This document shows positions 9,453 to 18,939 of a stretch of 64,000 nt of DNA, piece after piece. Both the position numbers and the translations under genes were made by a program. The stretch is taken from NCBI RefSeq assembly GCF_016938855.1, contig NZ_JAFHAP010000001.1, forward strand, positions 23,501 through 87,500, in the 5' to 3' direction. This DNA is from Polycladomyces zharkentensis (lineage in GTDB: Bacteria > Bacillota > Bacilli > Thermoactinomycetales > JIR-001). Each line of letters opens with the position of its first letter. Position 1 is the first letter of the stretch. Under the pieces are notes generated by a model that saw nothing but the letters and a program-made list of their open reading frames with translations, had not been told where the DNA came from and did no database searches.

Positions 9453-10352
9453 ATGAAGTTCGGCATGATCGGTCTCGGCAAAATGGGGATGAACCTCGTC
9501 CTGAACGCCTTGGACCACGGTCACGAGGTGGTCGTCCACGACGTCAACCCCGAACCCGTACAAACCCTGGCAGAAAAGGGCGCCATCCCCGCTGACAGTA
9601 TCGAAACATTGGCCCGGAAGCTGTCGCGCCCACGCATCGTGTGGCTGATGGTGCCCGCGGGGGACATCGTGGATCAGGTGTTGGAATCGGTGGTCCCCGT
9701 GCTGGAGGAAGGCGACATCGTCATTGACGGCGGCAACTCCCACTACCGTGATTCCATCGTCCGGGCCGAGCGTCTCGGTGACCGGGGAATTCGCTTTTTC
9801 GACGTCGGCACGTCCGGCGGAATGGAAGGAGCACGTCACGGCGCCTGTTTCATGATTGGCGGCGACAAGGAGACGTTTGGGCAACATTTGGAGCCATTGT
9901 TCCGTGACCTCGCCGTGGAAAACGGTTATCTCTACGCGGGACGTACCGGCAGCGGCCATTTTCTCAAAATGGTGCACAACGGAATCGAGTACGGCATGAT
10001 GCAGGCGATCGCCGAGGGCTTCGAGATTTTGGACAAATCCCAGTTCGACTTTGATTACGAAGAAGTGGCCCGCGTATGGTCGAACGGTTCCGTCATCCGG
10101 GGTTGGTTGATGGAGTTGACCCGAAACGCTTTCGCCAAAGATCCCCGGCTGGAAGGGATTCGCGGTGTCATGCATTCTTCCGGCGAAGGATTGTGGACGG
10201 TGCAGACGGCTTTGGATGTCCAGGCCAGTGCCCCGGTCATCGCGATGTCGCTGTTCATGCGCTACCGCTCGTTGGAAGACGACACCTTCCACGGAAAAGT
10301 CGTCGCCGCCTTGCGCAACGAATTCGGCGGACACGCAGTGGAGAAAAAGTGA
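9453..10352 (+). CDS. gnd: 6-phosphogluconate dehydrogenase, short NAD-type
   Basis: Oxidatively decarboxylates 6-phosphogluconate to ribulose 5-phosphate. The N-terminal Rossmann motif GLGKMGMNL is at residue 7, and the substrate-binding signature is DVGTSGGMEGARHGACFMIGG. At 299 residues it belongs to the short, usually NAD-dependent class (like B. subtilis YqeC), not the 470-residue NADP class. The ATG at 9453 is preferred over 9444 because AAGGAG (9438-9443) abuts the earlier codon. As third gene of the operon it completes gluconate entry into the pentose phosphate pathway. Cofactor preference is inferred from size class. Confidence 0.9.
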   Translation: MKFGMIGLGKMGMNLVLNALDHGHEVVVHDVNPEPVQTLAEKGAIPADSIETLARKLSRPRIVWLMVPAGDIVDQVLESVVPVLEEGDIVIDGGNSHYRDSIVRAERLGDRGIRFFDVGTSGGMEGARHGACFMIGGDKETFGQHLEPLFRDLAVENGYLYAGRTGSGHFLKMVHNGIEYGMMQAIAEGFEILDKSQFDFDYEEVARVWSNGSVIRGWLMELTRNAFAKDPRLEGIRGVMHSSGEGLWTVQTALDVQASAPVIAMSLFMRYRSLEDDTFHGKVVAALRNEFGGHAVEKK

Positions 10353-10364
10353 CGACAAACATCC

Positions 10365-10387
10365 GACCCCCGCACTTGGCGGGGGTC
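10365..10387 (+). terminator. Terminator after gnd
   Basis: GACCCCCGC-ACTTG-GCGGGGGTC is a perfect nine-base-pair hairpin 12 bases after the gnd stop. The following T-stretch is weak (TCGTCATT), but position and stability fit the end of the gnt operon. It may also serve the convergent DUF302 gene. Confidence 0.75.
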
Positions 10388-10402
10388 TCGTCATTCCAGT
10401 GA

Positions 10403-10795
10403 TCAACCCTTGGCCTCATCAAGAGCACAAACCAGTGTTGATTCCACCTCTTTGGCGATACGCTGCAAATGTTCGTCCTCCGTCAATGCAAACAGCGCAG
10501 TTGGTCGACTCAGGCCGATTTGTGTCTTTCCCGTATTTACATCCGTATATACCACGATTTTGCAAGGGAGAAAATGGCCCGCCTGCTGATTGCGGGTCAA
10601 AACTTTTTTGGCTATATCCGGGTTAAACACTTCCAACACGCGATACGATTGATCAAAATGGATTCCTTTCTCCAACAGTTTGGTCGGAATGTCCAATTGC
10701 CACAACACACTGAATTTTCGCTTGGCACAAGCCTCTTCCACCGCACGAACAGCCTCGTCCACCGTTTTTTCTGTCTCTACAGTATAGTGGAACAT
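10403..10795 (-). CDS. DUF302 domain protein
   Basis: A 130-residue cytosolic protein, MFHYTVETEKTVDEAVRAVEEA..., matching the DUF302 fold seen as a stand-alone domain in many bacteria. The central segment FNPDIAKKVL...GHFLPCKIVVY, with its conserved cysteine, is typical. The biochemical role of DUF302 is not established; some members bind hydrophobic ligands or dimerise. AGGAGG lies upstream of the ATG. It is convergent with gnd and not part of an obvious operon. Confidence 0.8.
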   Translation of the reverse strand: MFHYTVETEKTVDEAVRAVEEACAKRKFSVLWQLDIPTKLLEKGIHFDQSYRVLEVFNPDIAKKVLTRNQQAGHFLPCKIVVYTDVNTGKTQIGLSRPTALFALTEDEHLQRIAKEVESTLVCALDEAKG

Positions 10796-10875
10796 TTCTA
10801 ACCCCTCCTATTCCAGGCAACTTCCCTTCCACCACCATTTTACCCGAAAGGAGGGTTGGCCGACTGCGGTTTTGA

Positions 10876-11148
10876 TCAAGTATGTGCTTTCATGCTGTTT
10901 TCCAGCTTCACCATCAGACTTTGTACAAGATTGACTTCATGTTCGTTTCTGCAATCGCACGCCTCTTCAAAGCGATCTGACAACTTTTTGATCAAATACG
11001 CATACTCTTTTTGGTCAAAAGACAGATGGGGGTTTACCAATTTATTGAGAATGGAGAGATTGAGCCTCCGCTCTCCGTTCATGGCCGTCCGTTGTAGTGA
11101 AGCGACGAATTTCCCCAGAAACAGGCGTTCCCGCAAGGTGATGTACAT
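10876..11148 (-). CDS. Small hypothetical protein, 90 residues
   Basis: I do not recognise this protein. It starts MYITLRERLFLGKFVASLQR and is mostly helical and charged, with no signal peptide or membrane segment and one CDC pair near residue 68. A strong AAGGAGG eight bases before the ATG argues that it is a real gene. It stands alone between the DUF302 gene and a repeat-rich region. No function can be assigned. Confidence 0.6.
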   Translation of the reverse strand: MYITLRERLFLGKFVASLQRTAMNGERRLNLSILNKLVNPHLSFDQKEYAYLIKKLSDRFEEACDCRNEHEVNLVQSLMVKLENSMKAHT

Positions 11149-11248
11149 GTTTTCGACCTCCTTGCGCTTTTATATACGATTAATCCTATCATATTAATAG
11201 GAATTAGGGAAGTGGGTTGGGGCCTGTCCGGCAAATATCACCTGATAC

Positions 11249-11418
11249 TTTTCCGGCTCGATCCACCCGCACCCGCAAGGAAGCAACGCAAGACGCTCCA
11301 AACGTTCAGGCTCAGGACGCGGCCAACGTACGCTTTTCCAAGAGGAAATTGCCCACTATTCCATTACTGAGCTTTATCAATGTACAATCGGGTTGGGGCT
11401 TGTCACTGCATGGAAAAA
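11249..11418 (+). repeat. MITE-like dispersed repeat, copy 1
   Basis: Starts TTTTCCGGCTCGATCCACC, continues CGCAAGGAAGCAACGCAAG and AGGAAATTGCCC, and ends near GCATGGAAAAAC. Related copies are at 15819-15991 and 21598-21770. The ends are imperfect inverted repeats of the type TTTTCCCGG...CCGGGAAAA. It carries no open reading frame, and the family was not recognised. Confidence 0.55.
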
Positions 11419-11469
11419 CAATGCCCCTTTTGGAATGACCAGACACTTCTTTACCGATTCACAAAACAG

Positions 11470-11496
11470 CCCGTACCTTTGTTATTGCGGTACGGG
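11470..11496 (-). terminator. Probable original tre operon terminator
   Basis: CCCGTACC-(11 bases)-GGTACGGG forms a perfect eight-base-pair stem. On the minus strand CTGTTTTGTG follows it. It lies beyond the insertion element that now separates it from the treA stop, so it probably terminated treA before that insertion. Confidence 0.6.
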
Positions 11497-11508
11497 TACA
11501 TCCACCAT

Positions 11509-11794
11509 GTGACTTGCCCCACACGGCTGAAGCACCGGAGGCACTTCCTTCGAACGCTGTGAGCTTCTCGCTTCATCCGGCGTTAGCCCACCTCCATCCA
11601 CGATGGCTTCATCCAGGCGCGGGTGTTTTTTCGTTTCACGAGTTTTTGCTCGCCTGGCGGTTTTCAGTGTTTTCGCCCTTCACGACTCGATGGTACCCAA
11701 ATGCTGTCGGACTTGCGAGAGGGACCAAGCCCCCCGCGTCCGACGCTCGCTTTCATCCCAATCTTGAAGGGTTGGGTGTTTACGCTCGCTCTAT
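11509..11794 (-). mobile_element. Non-autonomous IS200/IS605-type element, family 1 copy B
   Basis: On the minus strand this element of about 285 bases has a left end (ATAGAGCGAGCG..., CCCAACCCTTCAAGATTGGG hairpin, GATGAAAGCGAGCGTCGG) and a right end (GCCTCCGGTGCTTCAGCCGTGTGGGG hairpin, AAGTCAC). No tnpA or tnpB lies between. TTAT (11795-11798) precedes the left end. Its first bases supply the last codons and the stop of treA. The right end resembles the 3-prime part of a TnpB omega RNA. Confidence 0.75.
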
Positions 11795-13465
11795 ATAAAA
11801 AGCCACCGATTCATATGGACGTAATTTCAGATGGTGCAATTGGTTTTCCGTGTCCGGATAATTGGATATCAATATGCGATGCCGCCCGCCAAGATTGAGA
11901 TGCTCAGGCAAATGAAAGGTCGTTTCCACCCCGTAAAAGTTGTTGATCACCAACAGCGTTTCCTGACGATAGTGACGGAGATACGCATAGATGTGGGGAT
12001 GGTCTTCCAAAATCCATTCATAATCCCCATAGGCGATCACATCGTATTCTTTGCGTAACCGGATCAGTTTTTGATAGTGATAAAAAATCGAATCCGGGTC
12101 CTTTAAAGCTTGTTCCACATTGATTTCCTCATAGTTGGGCGCGAGACCAATCCACGGGGTTCCACTCGAAAAGCCTGCATTCTCTTCACTGCTCCATTGC
12201 ATGGGCGTACGCGCATTGTCCCGTGATTTTTGCTTCAAGGCGGCCATCACGGTTTTCTCGTCTTTTCCCTGCGCCCGCAGCAGATGATAGGCATTGATGG
12301 ACTCCACATCCCGATAATCCTCGATATTGTCAAAACAGGGATTGGTCATGCCGATTTCTTCTCCCTGATAGATAAAGGGAGTCCCCTGCAACAAGTGGAT
12401 GGCGGTTGCCAGCATTTTGGCCGATTCCTTATGGTACTTCCGGTCATCGCCAAATCGGGAGACCACCCTCGGTTGATCATGGTTGCACCAAAACAGGGCA
12501 TTCCATCCTCCGCCCCGCTGCATTCCATATTGCCAATCGCTTAAAATCCTTTTTAATCGGAGAAAGTCAAAATCAGCGGCGACCCATTTTTCCCCGTTCG
12601 GATAATCTACCTTGAGATGATGGAAACTGAAAACCATGTTCAGTTCCTTTTCATCCGGATGGGTGTATTTGATACAGTTTTCAATTGTCGTCGAGGACAT
12701 CTCTCCCACCGTCAGAAGCTCAGGATTCCCGGCAAACACGCGTCGGTTCATTTCCTTTAAAAACTCGTGTATACGCGGGCCGTCCGTATAGAATTTGCGT
12801 CCGTCGTCCAATGGCGTTTCCAGCGTATCATCGGGGAAACGCTGATCCTTGGAAATGAGGTTGATCACATCCAGCCGAAATCCATCCACGCCCTTGTCGA
12901 TCCAGAATCGCATCATTTCATAGATGCGCTCGCGAAGCTCCGGGTTCTCCCAGTTCAAATCGGCTTGTGTCACATCAAACAAATGCAGATAATACTGCCC
13001 CGTTCGTTTATCATACTGCCATGCACTCCCGCCGAATTTGGATTGCCAGTTGTTTGGCGGTCCTCCATTCACTCCGTCTTTCCAAATGTAGAAGTCACGA
13101 TAGGGATTTTCCCTCGACCTGGCCGAATCCCGGAACCATGGATGTTCGGTGGAAGTATGGTTCACCACGATATCCATAATCACTTTGATCCCTTTGTCAT
13201 GCGCCTGCTTAAGGAGTCTTTCGAATGTCTCCATCGTGCCGTATTCCGGATTGATCCGGTAATAATCACTGATGTCATAACCGTTATCCCTTTGCGGGGA
13301 TTCATAGATGGGCGTCAACCAAATCACGTCGACCCCCAATGTTTTCAGATAGTCGAGCTTTTCGATGATCCCCTGCAGATCGCCCACACCGTTCCCGGTC
13401 GTATCTTTGAAGCTCTTCGGGTAGATTTGGTACACGACTGCTTTTTTCCACCAGGGTTGCGTCAT
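11780..13465 (-). CDS. treA: Trehalose-6-phosphate hydrolase
   Basis: Cleaves imported trehalose 6-phosphate into glucose and glucose 6-phosphate in the cytosol. The 561-residue GH13 enzyme shows the catalytic segments VDGFRLDVINL (Asp nucleophile), LLTVGEMSS (acid/base Glu) and FWCNHDQPR (transition-state Asp), plus MDIVVNHTS. Its length equals B. subtilis TreA. The last codons (IERA, stop) are contributed by the left end of an IS200/IS605-type element inserted after TTTTAT, so the original C-terminus may have differed by a few residues. It follows treP by 23 bases. The ATG is preceded by AAGGTGATGG. Confidence 0.95.
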   Translation of the reverse strand: MTQPWWKKAVVYQIYPKSFKDTTGNGVGDLQGIIEKLDYLKTLGVDVIWLTPIYESPQRDNGYDISDYYRINPEYGTMETFERLLKQAHDKGIKVIMDIVVNHTSTEHPWFRDSARSRENPYRDFYIWKDGVNGGPPNNWQSKFGGSAWQYDKRTGQYYLHLFDVTQADLNWENPELRERIYEMMRFWIDKGVDGFRLDVINLISKDQRFPDDTLETPLDDGRKFYTDGPRIHEFLKEMNRRVFAGNPELLTVGEMSSTTIENCIKYTHPDEKELNMVFSFHHLKVDYPNGEKWVAADFDFLRLKRILSDWQYGMQRGGGWNALFWCNHDQPRVVSRFGDDRKYHKESAKMLATAIHLLQGTPFIYQGEEIGMTNPCFDNIEDYRDVESINAYHLLRAQGKDEKTVMAALKQKSRDNARTPMQWSSEENAGFSSGTPWIGLAPNYEEINVEQALKDPDSIFYHYQKLIRLRKEYDVIAYGDYEWILEDHPHIYAYLRHYRQETLLVINNFYGVETTFHLPEHLNLGGRHRILISNYPDTENQLHHLKLRPYESVAFYIERA

Positions 13466-13488
13466 TTTCCATCACCTTTTTGATGTGG

Positions 13489-14901
13489 TTATGCGGATTT
13501 CTTTTTCGATTTTCCCCATACGATCGTCAGGGCGAAAGGCACGATCAACGCAATGGCCATCCCGATGAAGAACACACCCCAATACTGAGGGAAAATGGAC
13601 AGGAATCCGGGGAGACCGCCCACGCCGATCGAAGAAGCTTTGACATGTTGCGAAGTGATGACCACTGCTCCGATGGCGGACCCGATCATGCCGCAATAAA
13701 AAGGATAGCGGTAGCGGATGTTGATCCCAAACATCGCCGGTTCCGTGATGCCGAGATAAGCGGAGATCGTGGAGACCAAAGACATTCCTTTGACCTTTTC
13801 CTCTTTGGAAACAAACATCATGGCCAACGCCGCCGATCCCTGAGAGATATTGGACAACGCCAGGATCGGCCACAGGAAGGTGCCGCCCGTGCTTGCGATC
13901 AGCTGCAGATCCACGGCCAGGAACGTATGGTGCATGCCGGTGACCACCAAAGGCGCATAGAATGCACCATAAATCAGTCCCCCAATCAACGGCAATTGAT
14001 GGAAGACCCAGACAAATGCAGATGTAATCGCTTTCCCAACGGCAAATGTAACAGGACCGATCACGATGAAAGCCAGAAATCCGGTGATCAAAAGCGCGAT
14101 CGGTGCCACCAACAGCAGTTGAAAACCTTCCGGTACCCGTTTTCGCAAATACAATTCAATCTTGGTCAACACGAAAGCGGATACAAGTACCGGCAAGACT
14201 TGACCTTGGTATCCGATTTTTTGGATACTCAACCCAAATACGTTCCAGTAAGGAACGGTTCCTTTGGAGACGGCTTCGGCGTAACTCCAGGCATTCATCA
14301 AATCCGGATGGATCAGCATCAATCCCAGTACGATGCCCAAAAGCTCACTGCCCCCAAAACGTTTGACGGCAGACCAACCGATCAGTCCCGGCAAGAAAAC
14401 AAAGGCGGTGTTGGCGATCAAATTGATGATGCCGGCGAAATCCTTCCATTCCGGATGGACGTCGATCAAGGCCTGATTGGGATAGAAAATGCCCTTTCCC
14501 GTCAATACATTGTTGATCCCCATCAACAGACCCGCGCTGACAATCGCCGGCAGAAGCGGAATAAAGATATCTCCCAATGTTTTGATGAGTCTTTGGAGAG
14601 GATTCAGTTTTTTCTCGGCTTCGCTTTTGACTTCTTCCTTGGTGGCATGTTGCATACCCGTGATTTCACGCAAATATCCGTAAGCCTTCTCAACGCCCGA
14701 ACCGATGACAATCTGAAACTGTCCGTTGGCGGAGAAGGAACCTTTCACCACATCCACACGTTCCAGTGCATCTTTGTCAACTTTCCCTTCATCTTTCAAG
14801 ACCAGCCGCAACCGCGTGACACAATGGGTGGCGGTGACGATGTTGTCCTTGCCCCCAACGGCTTGAACGATCCGTTCCACCGAATGCTTCATCGCATCCA
14901 T
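13489..14901 (-). CDS. treP: PTS trehalose-specific EIIBC component
   Basis: Imports trehalose while phosphorylating it to trehalose 6-phosphate. The 470-residue protein has an N-terminal EIIB domain with the phosphorylated cysteine in TATHCVTRLRLVLKD (about residue 28), a linker, and a C-terminal EIIC domain of about ten membrane spans. No EIIA domain is fused, as in B. subtilis TreP, so EIIA must come from another PTS protein. The start MDAMKHSVER at 14901 has GGAGGAGAA upstream; the longer frame runs through the operator and is rejected. It is controlled by the TreR operators just upstream. Confidence 0.95.
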   Translation of the reverse strand: MDAMKHSVERIVQAVGGKDNIVTATHCVTRLRLVLKDEGKVDKDALERVDVVKGSFSANGQFQIVIGSGVEKAYGYLREITGMQHATKEEVKSEAEKKLNPLQRLIKTLGDIFIPLLPAIVSAGLLMGINNVLTGKGIFYPNQALIDVHPEWKDFAGIINLIANTAFVFLPGLIGWSAVKRFGGSELLGIVLGLMLIHPDLMNAWSYAEAVSKGTVPYWNVFGLSIQKIGYQGQVLPVLVSAFVLTKIELYLRKRVPEGFQLLLVAPIALLITGFLAFIVIGPVTFAVGKAITSAFVWVFHQLPLIGGLIYGAFYAPLVVTGMHHTFLAVDLQLIASTGGTFLWPILALSNISQGSAALAMMFVSKEEKVKGMSLVSTISAYLGITEPAMFGINIRYRYPFYCGMIGSAIGAVVITSQHVKASSIGVGGLPGFLSIFPQYWGVFFIGMAIALIVPFALTIVWGKSKKKSA

Positions 14902-14940
14902 GTTGTTTCTCCTCCTGTATCCGCTTACATATTTCGACAC

Positions 14941-14995
14941 TATGATAACTTGTATATACAAGTTTCGTCAATGCTTGTCTATACAAGTTATCATA
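14941..14995 (-). promoter_or_regulatory. Double TreR operator
   Basis: Two palindromes, AACTTGTATATACAAGTT (14947-14964) and CTTGTCTATACAAG (14974-14987), have centres 25 bp apart and match the TreR-type operator TTGTATATACAA. They belong to one larger inverted repeat: 14941-14962 and 14974-14995 are complementary over 22 bases with one mismatch. The site lies between treR and treP, ahead of the treP ribosome binding site. Confidence 0.85.
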
Positions 14996-15007
14996 AAAAA
15001 AGTCGCC

Positions 15008-15721
15008 TTATCGGCGACGGGCAAATTCCGTAAAAACAAATCGATCGGGTCGGTGGCGGGATTCGGTATATTCAAACCGGGTTCCATCATATAAATGGAC
15101 GAAATTCTTCACCACCACGACAAAGGGATTGTTCGGCTGGAGGTCCAGATATTCCTTGTCTTTCGAAGTAGCCGGTTCGACCTGGATCACTCTTCGGGCA
15201 AATCCGATTTTGAGTTGCAACGTTTGTTCCATATATTCGTAGATGGAGTTTTCCGCGATCTCCTTTGTCAGGTCGGTCACGACATCCTTTAAAAAATAGT
15301 TGATGTCCAAAATGATGTTTTCCCCATCCAACTCGCGAACACGATACAGATGATACGCCTCTTCCCCGAGAGGCAGTTGGGTTTTTTTGTGAAGAGGAGG
15401 GCTGATCATCACGCTTTCCAACTTGGGGACATGGGTGACAAAGGCTTGGCCACTCAATTTGCTGGCCTCCTTGAAGCTGACGAGTCCCCCCACCGAAAAG
15501 GTGATCGGTTTGTTTTCCAACACGTAAACGCCTTTCCCGTGCAGACTGTGGATCAGTCCCTCTTCGGCCAATAAATCCAACGCTCTTCGAATGGTTCCTC
15601 TACTGACTCCGTAATGTCGGCACAAGTCATTTTCAGACGGCAACTTATCGCCGGGAAGATAATGATATTCCAATATTTTCCCTTTGATATCCTCATATAT
15701 CCGGATATATCTCCGGCTCAT
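15008..15721 (-). CDS. treR: Trehalose operon repressor, GntR/UTRA family
   Basis: A 237-residue regulator with an N-terminal GntR winged helix (LPSENDLCRHYGVSRGTIRRAL, residues 28-49) and a C-terminal UTRA effector domain ending in ESRHRPDRFVFTEFARR. In Bacilli TreR binds trehalose 6-phosphate and leaves the operator, which derepresses treP and treA. Here it is upstream of and codirectional with treP-treA, with the operator pair directly downstream of its stop. This order differs from B. subtilis, where treR is the last gene. Confidence 0.94.
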   Translation of the reverse strand: MSRRYIRIYEDIKGKILEYHYLPGDKLPSENDLCRHYGVSRGTIRRALDLLAEEGLIHSLHGKGVYVLENKPITFSVGGLVSFKEASKLSGQAFVTHVPKLESVMISPPLHKKTQLPLGEEAYHLYRVRELDGENIILDINYFLKDVVTDLTKEIAENSIYEYMEQTLQLKIGFARRVIQVEPATSKDKEYLDLQPNNPFVVVVKNFVHLYDGTRFEYTESRHRPDRFVFTEFARRR

Positions 15722-15751
15722 GTTCTCCCCCCTTTTCCGGTCGTGCCCGCA

Positions 15752-15776
15752 TAAAAAGCGCCGCCTACCGGCGGCT
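15752..15776 (-). terminator. Terminator between uvrA and treR
   Basis: GCCGCC-GGTA-GGCGGC followed on the minus strand by GCTTTTTATG. It lies upstream of treR and downstream of uvrA and a MITE-like repeat, and probably ends uvrBA transcription. A T-run (TCAGATTTTT) also follows on the plus strand. Confidence 0.7.
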
Positions 15777-15818
15777 CAGATTTTTGACAAAGTGCGTCTG
15801 TCCAGATCGTGTGCATGA

Positions 15819-15991
15819 TTTTCCCGGCTCGCCCGACCTGCATCCGCAAGGAAGCAACGCAAGGCCGCTCCGAACCGGAGACGCAGAACGCGGGCATAGT
15901 CTTCGCTCAAAAAGGACATGCCCGCTGTGGGCTCCTGCACCTTTCCGAACCGATGCCCGGTCGGGCTTGATCCATCGCTCGCCCGGGAAAA
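15819..15991 (+). repeat. MITE-like dispersed repeat, copy 2
   Basis: A 173-base unit bounded by the inverted ends TTTTCCCGGCTCGCCCG and CGCTCGCCCGGGAAAA. The interior shares CCGCAAGGAAGCAACGCAAG with the copy at 11249 and GGACATGCCCGC-type palindromes. It is the best preserved copy and has no open frame. With the hairpin at 15752 it fills the 334-base gap between uvrA and treR. Confidence 0.6.
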
Positions 15992-16055
15992 CATGGCCGC
16001 CTGAGGGAATGGTCAGGCACAGCAGAGACGGAAACAAACCACTTCCCTTTGGATC

Positions 16056-18935
16056 TCAGGATGATGCGGACACCTTGCGCTCCAATTCCTTCATCCACTG
16101 TTCCATCCGTTGACGATCCCGTTCCAGGATGGGCTTCAGGTAACGTCCAGTGTGGGAGGCCTTGACTTCCACCACTTCTTCGGGAGTGCCTGCGGCGACG
16201 ATGGTGCCTCCCCCGGCTCCGCCTTCCGGTCCGAGGTCGATGATGTAGTCGGCTGTTTTGATCACGTCCAGATTGTGTTCGATCACCAGCACCGTGTCCC
16301 CGTTGTCCACCAACCGTTGCAGGACTTGGAGCAGGCGGGCGATATCGTCGATATGCAGACCGGTGGTCGGTTCATCCAGGATGTAAAGCGTTCGGCCATT
16401 GCTCCGTTTGTACAACTCGGAAGCCAGTTTGACGCGCTGGGCTTCCCCGCCGGAAAGCGTCGTCGCCGGTTGACCCAGTTTCATGTATCCCAATCCGACA
16501 TCGTACAAGGTTTGGAGTTTTCGCTTGATGCGCGGGATGTTTTGGAAGAACTCCAACGCTTCCTCCACGGTCATCTCCAGCACATCAGCCACGTTCTTCC
16601 CTTTGTATTTGATCTCCAACGTGTCGCGGTTGTACCGTTTGCCTTTGCACTCTTCACACGGTACATAGACGTCGGGCAAAAAGTGCATCTCGATCTTGAT
16701 GATTCCGTCTCCGCGGCAGGCTTCACAACGGCCTCCCTTGACGTTGAAGCTGAAACGCCCTTTCTTGTAACCGCGGACTTTGGCCTCCGGCGTCGACGCG
16801 AACACTTCGCGGATATCGTCAAACACGCCGGTGTAGGTGGCCGGGTTGGAACGCGGCGTGCGCCCGATCGGCGATTGGTCGATATCGATCACTTTGTCCA
16901 AATGCTCAATCCCGAAGATTTCGTCGTGGGCGCCGGGAATCACTTTGGCCTTGTTCAGTTGACGGGCCAACGCCTTGTGCAGCACTTCATTGACCAGCGT
17001 ACTTTTGCCGGAACCGGAAACGCCCGTCACACAGGTAAACACTCCGAGCGGGATGCGGACGTCGATGTTTTTCAGGTTGTTCTCTCTGGCACCGCGCACC
17101 TCCAGCCACTTGCCGTTGGGCTTGCGCCGCTCTTCGGGGAGCGGGATGAATTTGCGCCCGCTCAGATATTGCCCGGTCAACGAATCGGGATGGCGCATCA
17201 CCTCTTCCGGTGTGCCTGCCGCCACGACACGCCCCCCGTGTGCACCGGCACCCGGCCCGATGTCAATGATGTAGTCGGCGGCCAGCATCGTGTCTTCATC
17301 GTGCTCCACGACGATCAGTGTGTTGCCCAGATCACGCATCCGCTCCAACGTTTCGATCAGACGGTTGTTGTCCCGTTGGTGCAGTCCGATGCTCGGCTCG
17401 TCCAAAATGTAGAGGACCCCCATCAATGAAGAGCCGATCTGGGTGGCCAAACGGATCCGCTGGGCTTCTCCACCGGAGAGCGTGCCCGCCGAGCGGTGCA
17501 GGGTGAGGTAATCCAGTCCCACGTTGACCAGAAATCCGAGACGTTCCCGGATTTCTTTCAACACTTGACGGGCGATCTGTTGTTCCTTTTCATTCAGTTC
17601 CAGGTTGTCGAAAAAAGCAAGTGCGTCACGGACGGACAGCCGCGTCACATAGTCGATGTTTTTCCCGCCGACAAAGACATGCAGGCTTTCTTTGCGCAGA
17701 CGGGCTCCCTTGCAGGTGGGGCAAGCCTTGGTGCTCATATAGTTTTCGATCATTTCGCGAACCGAATCGGAACCGGTCTCATGATAGCGACGTTGCAGGT
17801 TATTGACCACGCCCTCGAAACGCACCTGGGTTTCGCGCCGATGACCCAGATCGTTGGTGTAGCGGAACGGAATCCGCTCTTGCGTACCATACAACAAGAG
17901 ATTTCGCTCTTCCTGCGACAGTTCGGCAAAGGGCCGGTCCATGTCGATGCCGAAATGGTCGCAGACCGTTTCCAACAGTTGTTCGTAATAATTGCTGGAC
18001 GAATGGGCCCACGGCTCCAGCGCGCCTTCCCGAATCGTTTTCTCCGGGTCCGGTACCACCAGCTCGGGGTCGATTTCCATCCGGCTGCCCAATCCGTCGC
18101 AGGTCGGACACGCACCAAACGGGCTGTTGAACGAGAACATCCGGGGCGAAAGCTCGTCGATGCTGAATCCGCACTCCGGGCAAGCCAGGTTTTGGCTGAA
18201 CAACAGTTCCTCCCCGTCCACCACATCGATCAATACCTGGCCATCGGTAAGTCCCAGTGCCGTTTCGATTGAGTCGGTCAGTCGGGTCTCGATCCCCGGT
18301 TTGACGACGAGACGGTCCACGACCACTTCAATGGTGTGTTTTTTGTTCTTCTCCAGTTTGATTTCTTCGGACAAGTCCCGGATCTCCCCGTCAATCCGCA
18401 CCCGGACAAACCCCTGTTTGCCGATGTCCTGCAACAGTTTGACATGTTCCCCTTTCCGTCCCTTCACCATGGGGGCCAGAACCTGAATCCTCGTCCGCTC
18501 AGGCAGTTCCATGATCCGGTCCACCATTTGCTGTACCGTCTGCGAGGAAATCTCGATTCCGTGTTCGGGACAGACGGGGCGACCGATACGAGCGAACAAC
18601 AGGCGGAGGTAATCGTAAATCTCCGTCACCGTCCCCACCGTTGAACGCGGGTTGCGGCTGGTCGTTTTCTGATCGATGGAAATGGCCGGAGACAATCCCT
18701 CGATGGCGTCGACGTCGGGTTTGTCCATCTGGCCGAGGAACTGGCGGGCATAGGCGGAGAGGGATTCCACATAACGACGTTGCCCCTCCGCATAGATGGT
18801 GTCGAAGGCAAGCGAAGATTTGCCCGATCCGCTCAATCCCGTCAACACGACAAATTTGTCCCGCGGAATGGTGACGTCGATATTTTTCAGGTTGTGCACT
18901 CGCGCACCGCGAACCACAATGTGTTCCTGTGCCAT
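16056..18935 (-). CDS. uvrA: Excinuclease ABC subunit A
   Basis: Damage-recognition ATPase of nucleotide excision repair. The 959-residue protein has two ABC modules, with Walker [10 protein letters not shown] near residue 34 and GVSGSGKST near residue 640, and signatures [12 protein letters not shown] and [12 protein letters not shown]. Zinc-binding CxxC pairs are visible at CPECGFSID...CPTC and CEACRGDG...CEECKG. Length matches the family. The ATG at 18935 follows the uvrB stop by four bases, with GGAGGGAGC inside the uvrB end, so uvrB-uvrA is a coupled operon. SOS control from the LexA-type box ahead of uvrB is likely. Confidence 0.97.
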   Translation of the reverse strand: MAQEHIVVRGARVHNLKNIDVTIPRDKFVVLTGLSGSGKSSLAFDTIYAEGQRRYVESLSAYARQFLGQMDKPDVDAIEGLSPAISIDQKTTSRNPRSTVGTVTEIYDYLRLLFARIGRPVCPEHGIEISSQTVQQMVDRIMELPERTRIQVLAPMVKGRKGEHVKLLQDIGKQGFVRVRIDGEIRDLSEEIKLEKNKKHTIEVVVDRLVVKPGIETRLTDSIETALGLTDGQVLIDVVDGEELLFSQNLACPECGFSIDELSPRMFSFNSPFGACPTCDGLGSRMEIDPELVVPDPEKTIREGALEPWAHSSSNYYEQLLETVCDHFGIDMDRPFAELSQEERNLLLYGTQERIPFRYTNDLGHRRETQVRFEGVVNNLQRRYHETGSDSVREMIENYMSTKACPTCKGARLRKESLHVFVGGKNIDYVTRLSVRDALAFFDNLELNEKEQQIARQVLKEIRERLGFLVNVGLDYLTLHRSAGTLSGGEAQRIRLATQIGSSLMGVLYILDEPSIGLHQRDNNRLIETLERMRDLGNTLIVVEHDEDTMLAADYIIDIGPGAGAHGGRVVAAGTPEEVMRHPDSLTGQYLSGRKFIPLPEERRKPNGKWLEVRGARENNLKNIDVRIPLGVFTCVTGVSGSGKSTLVNEVLHKALARQLNKAKVIPGAHDEIFGIEHLDKVIDIDQSPIGRTPRSNPATYTGVFDDIREVFASTPEAKVRGYKKGRFSFNVKGGRCEACRGDGIIKIEMHFLPDVYVPCEECKGKRYNRDTLEIKYKGKNVADVLEMTVEEALEFFQNIPRIKRKLQTLYDVGLGYMKLGQPATTLSGGEAQRVKLASELYKRSNGRTLYILDEPTTGLHIDDIARLLQVLQRLVDNGDTVLVIEHNLDVIKTADYIIDLGPEGGAGGGTIVAAGTPEEVVEVKASHTGRYLKPILERDRQRMEQWMKELERKVSASS

Positions 18936-18939
18936 GTGT

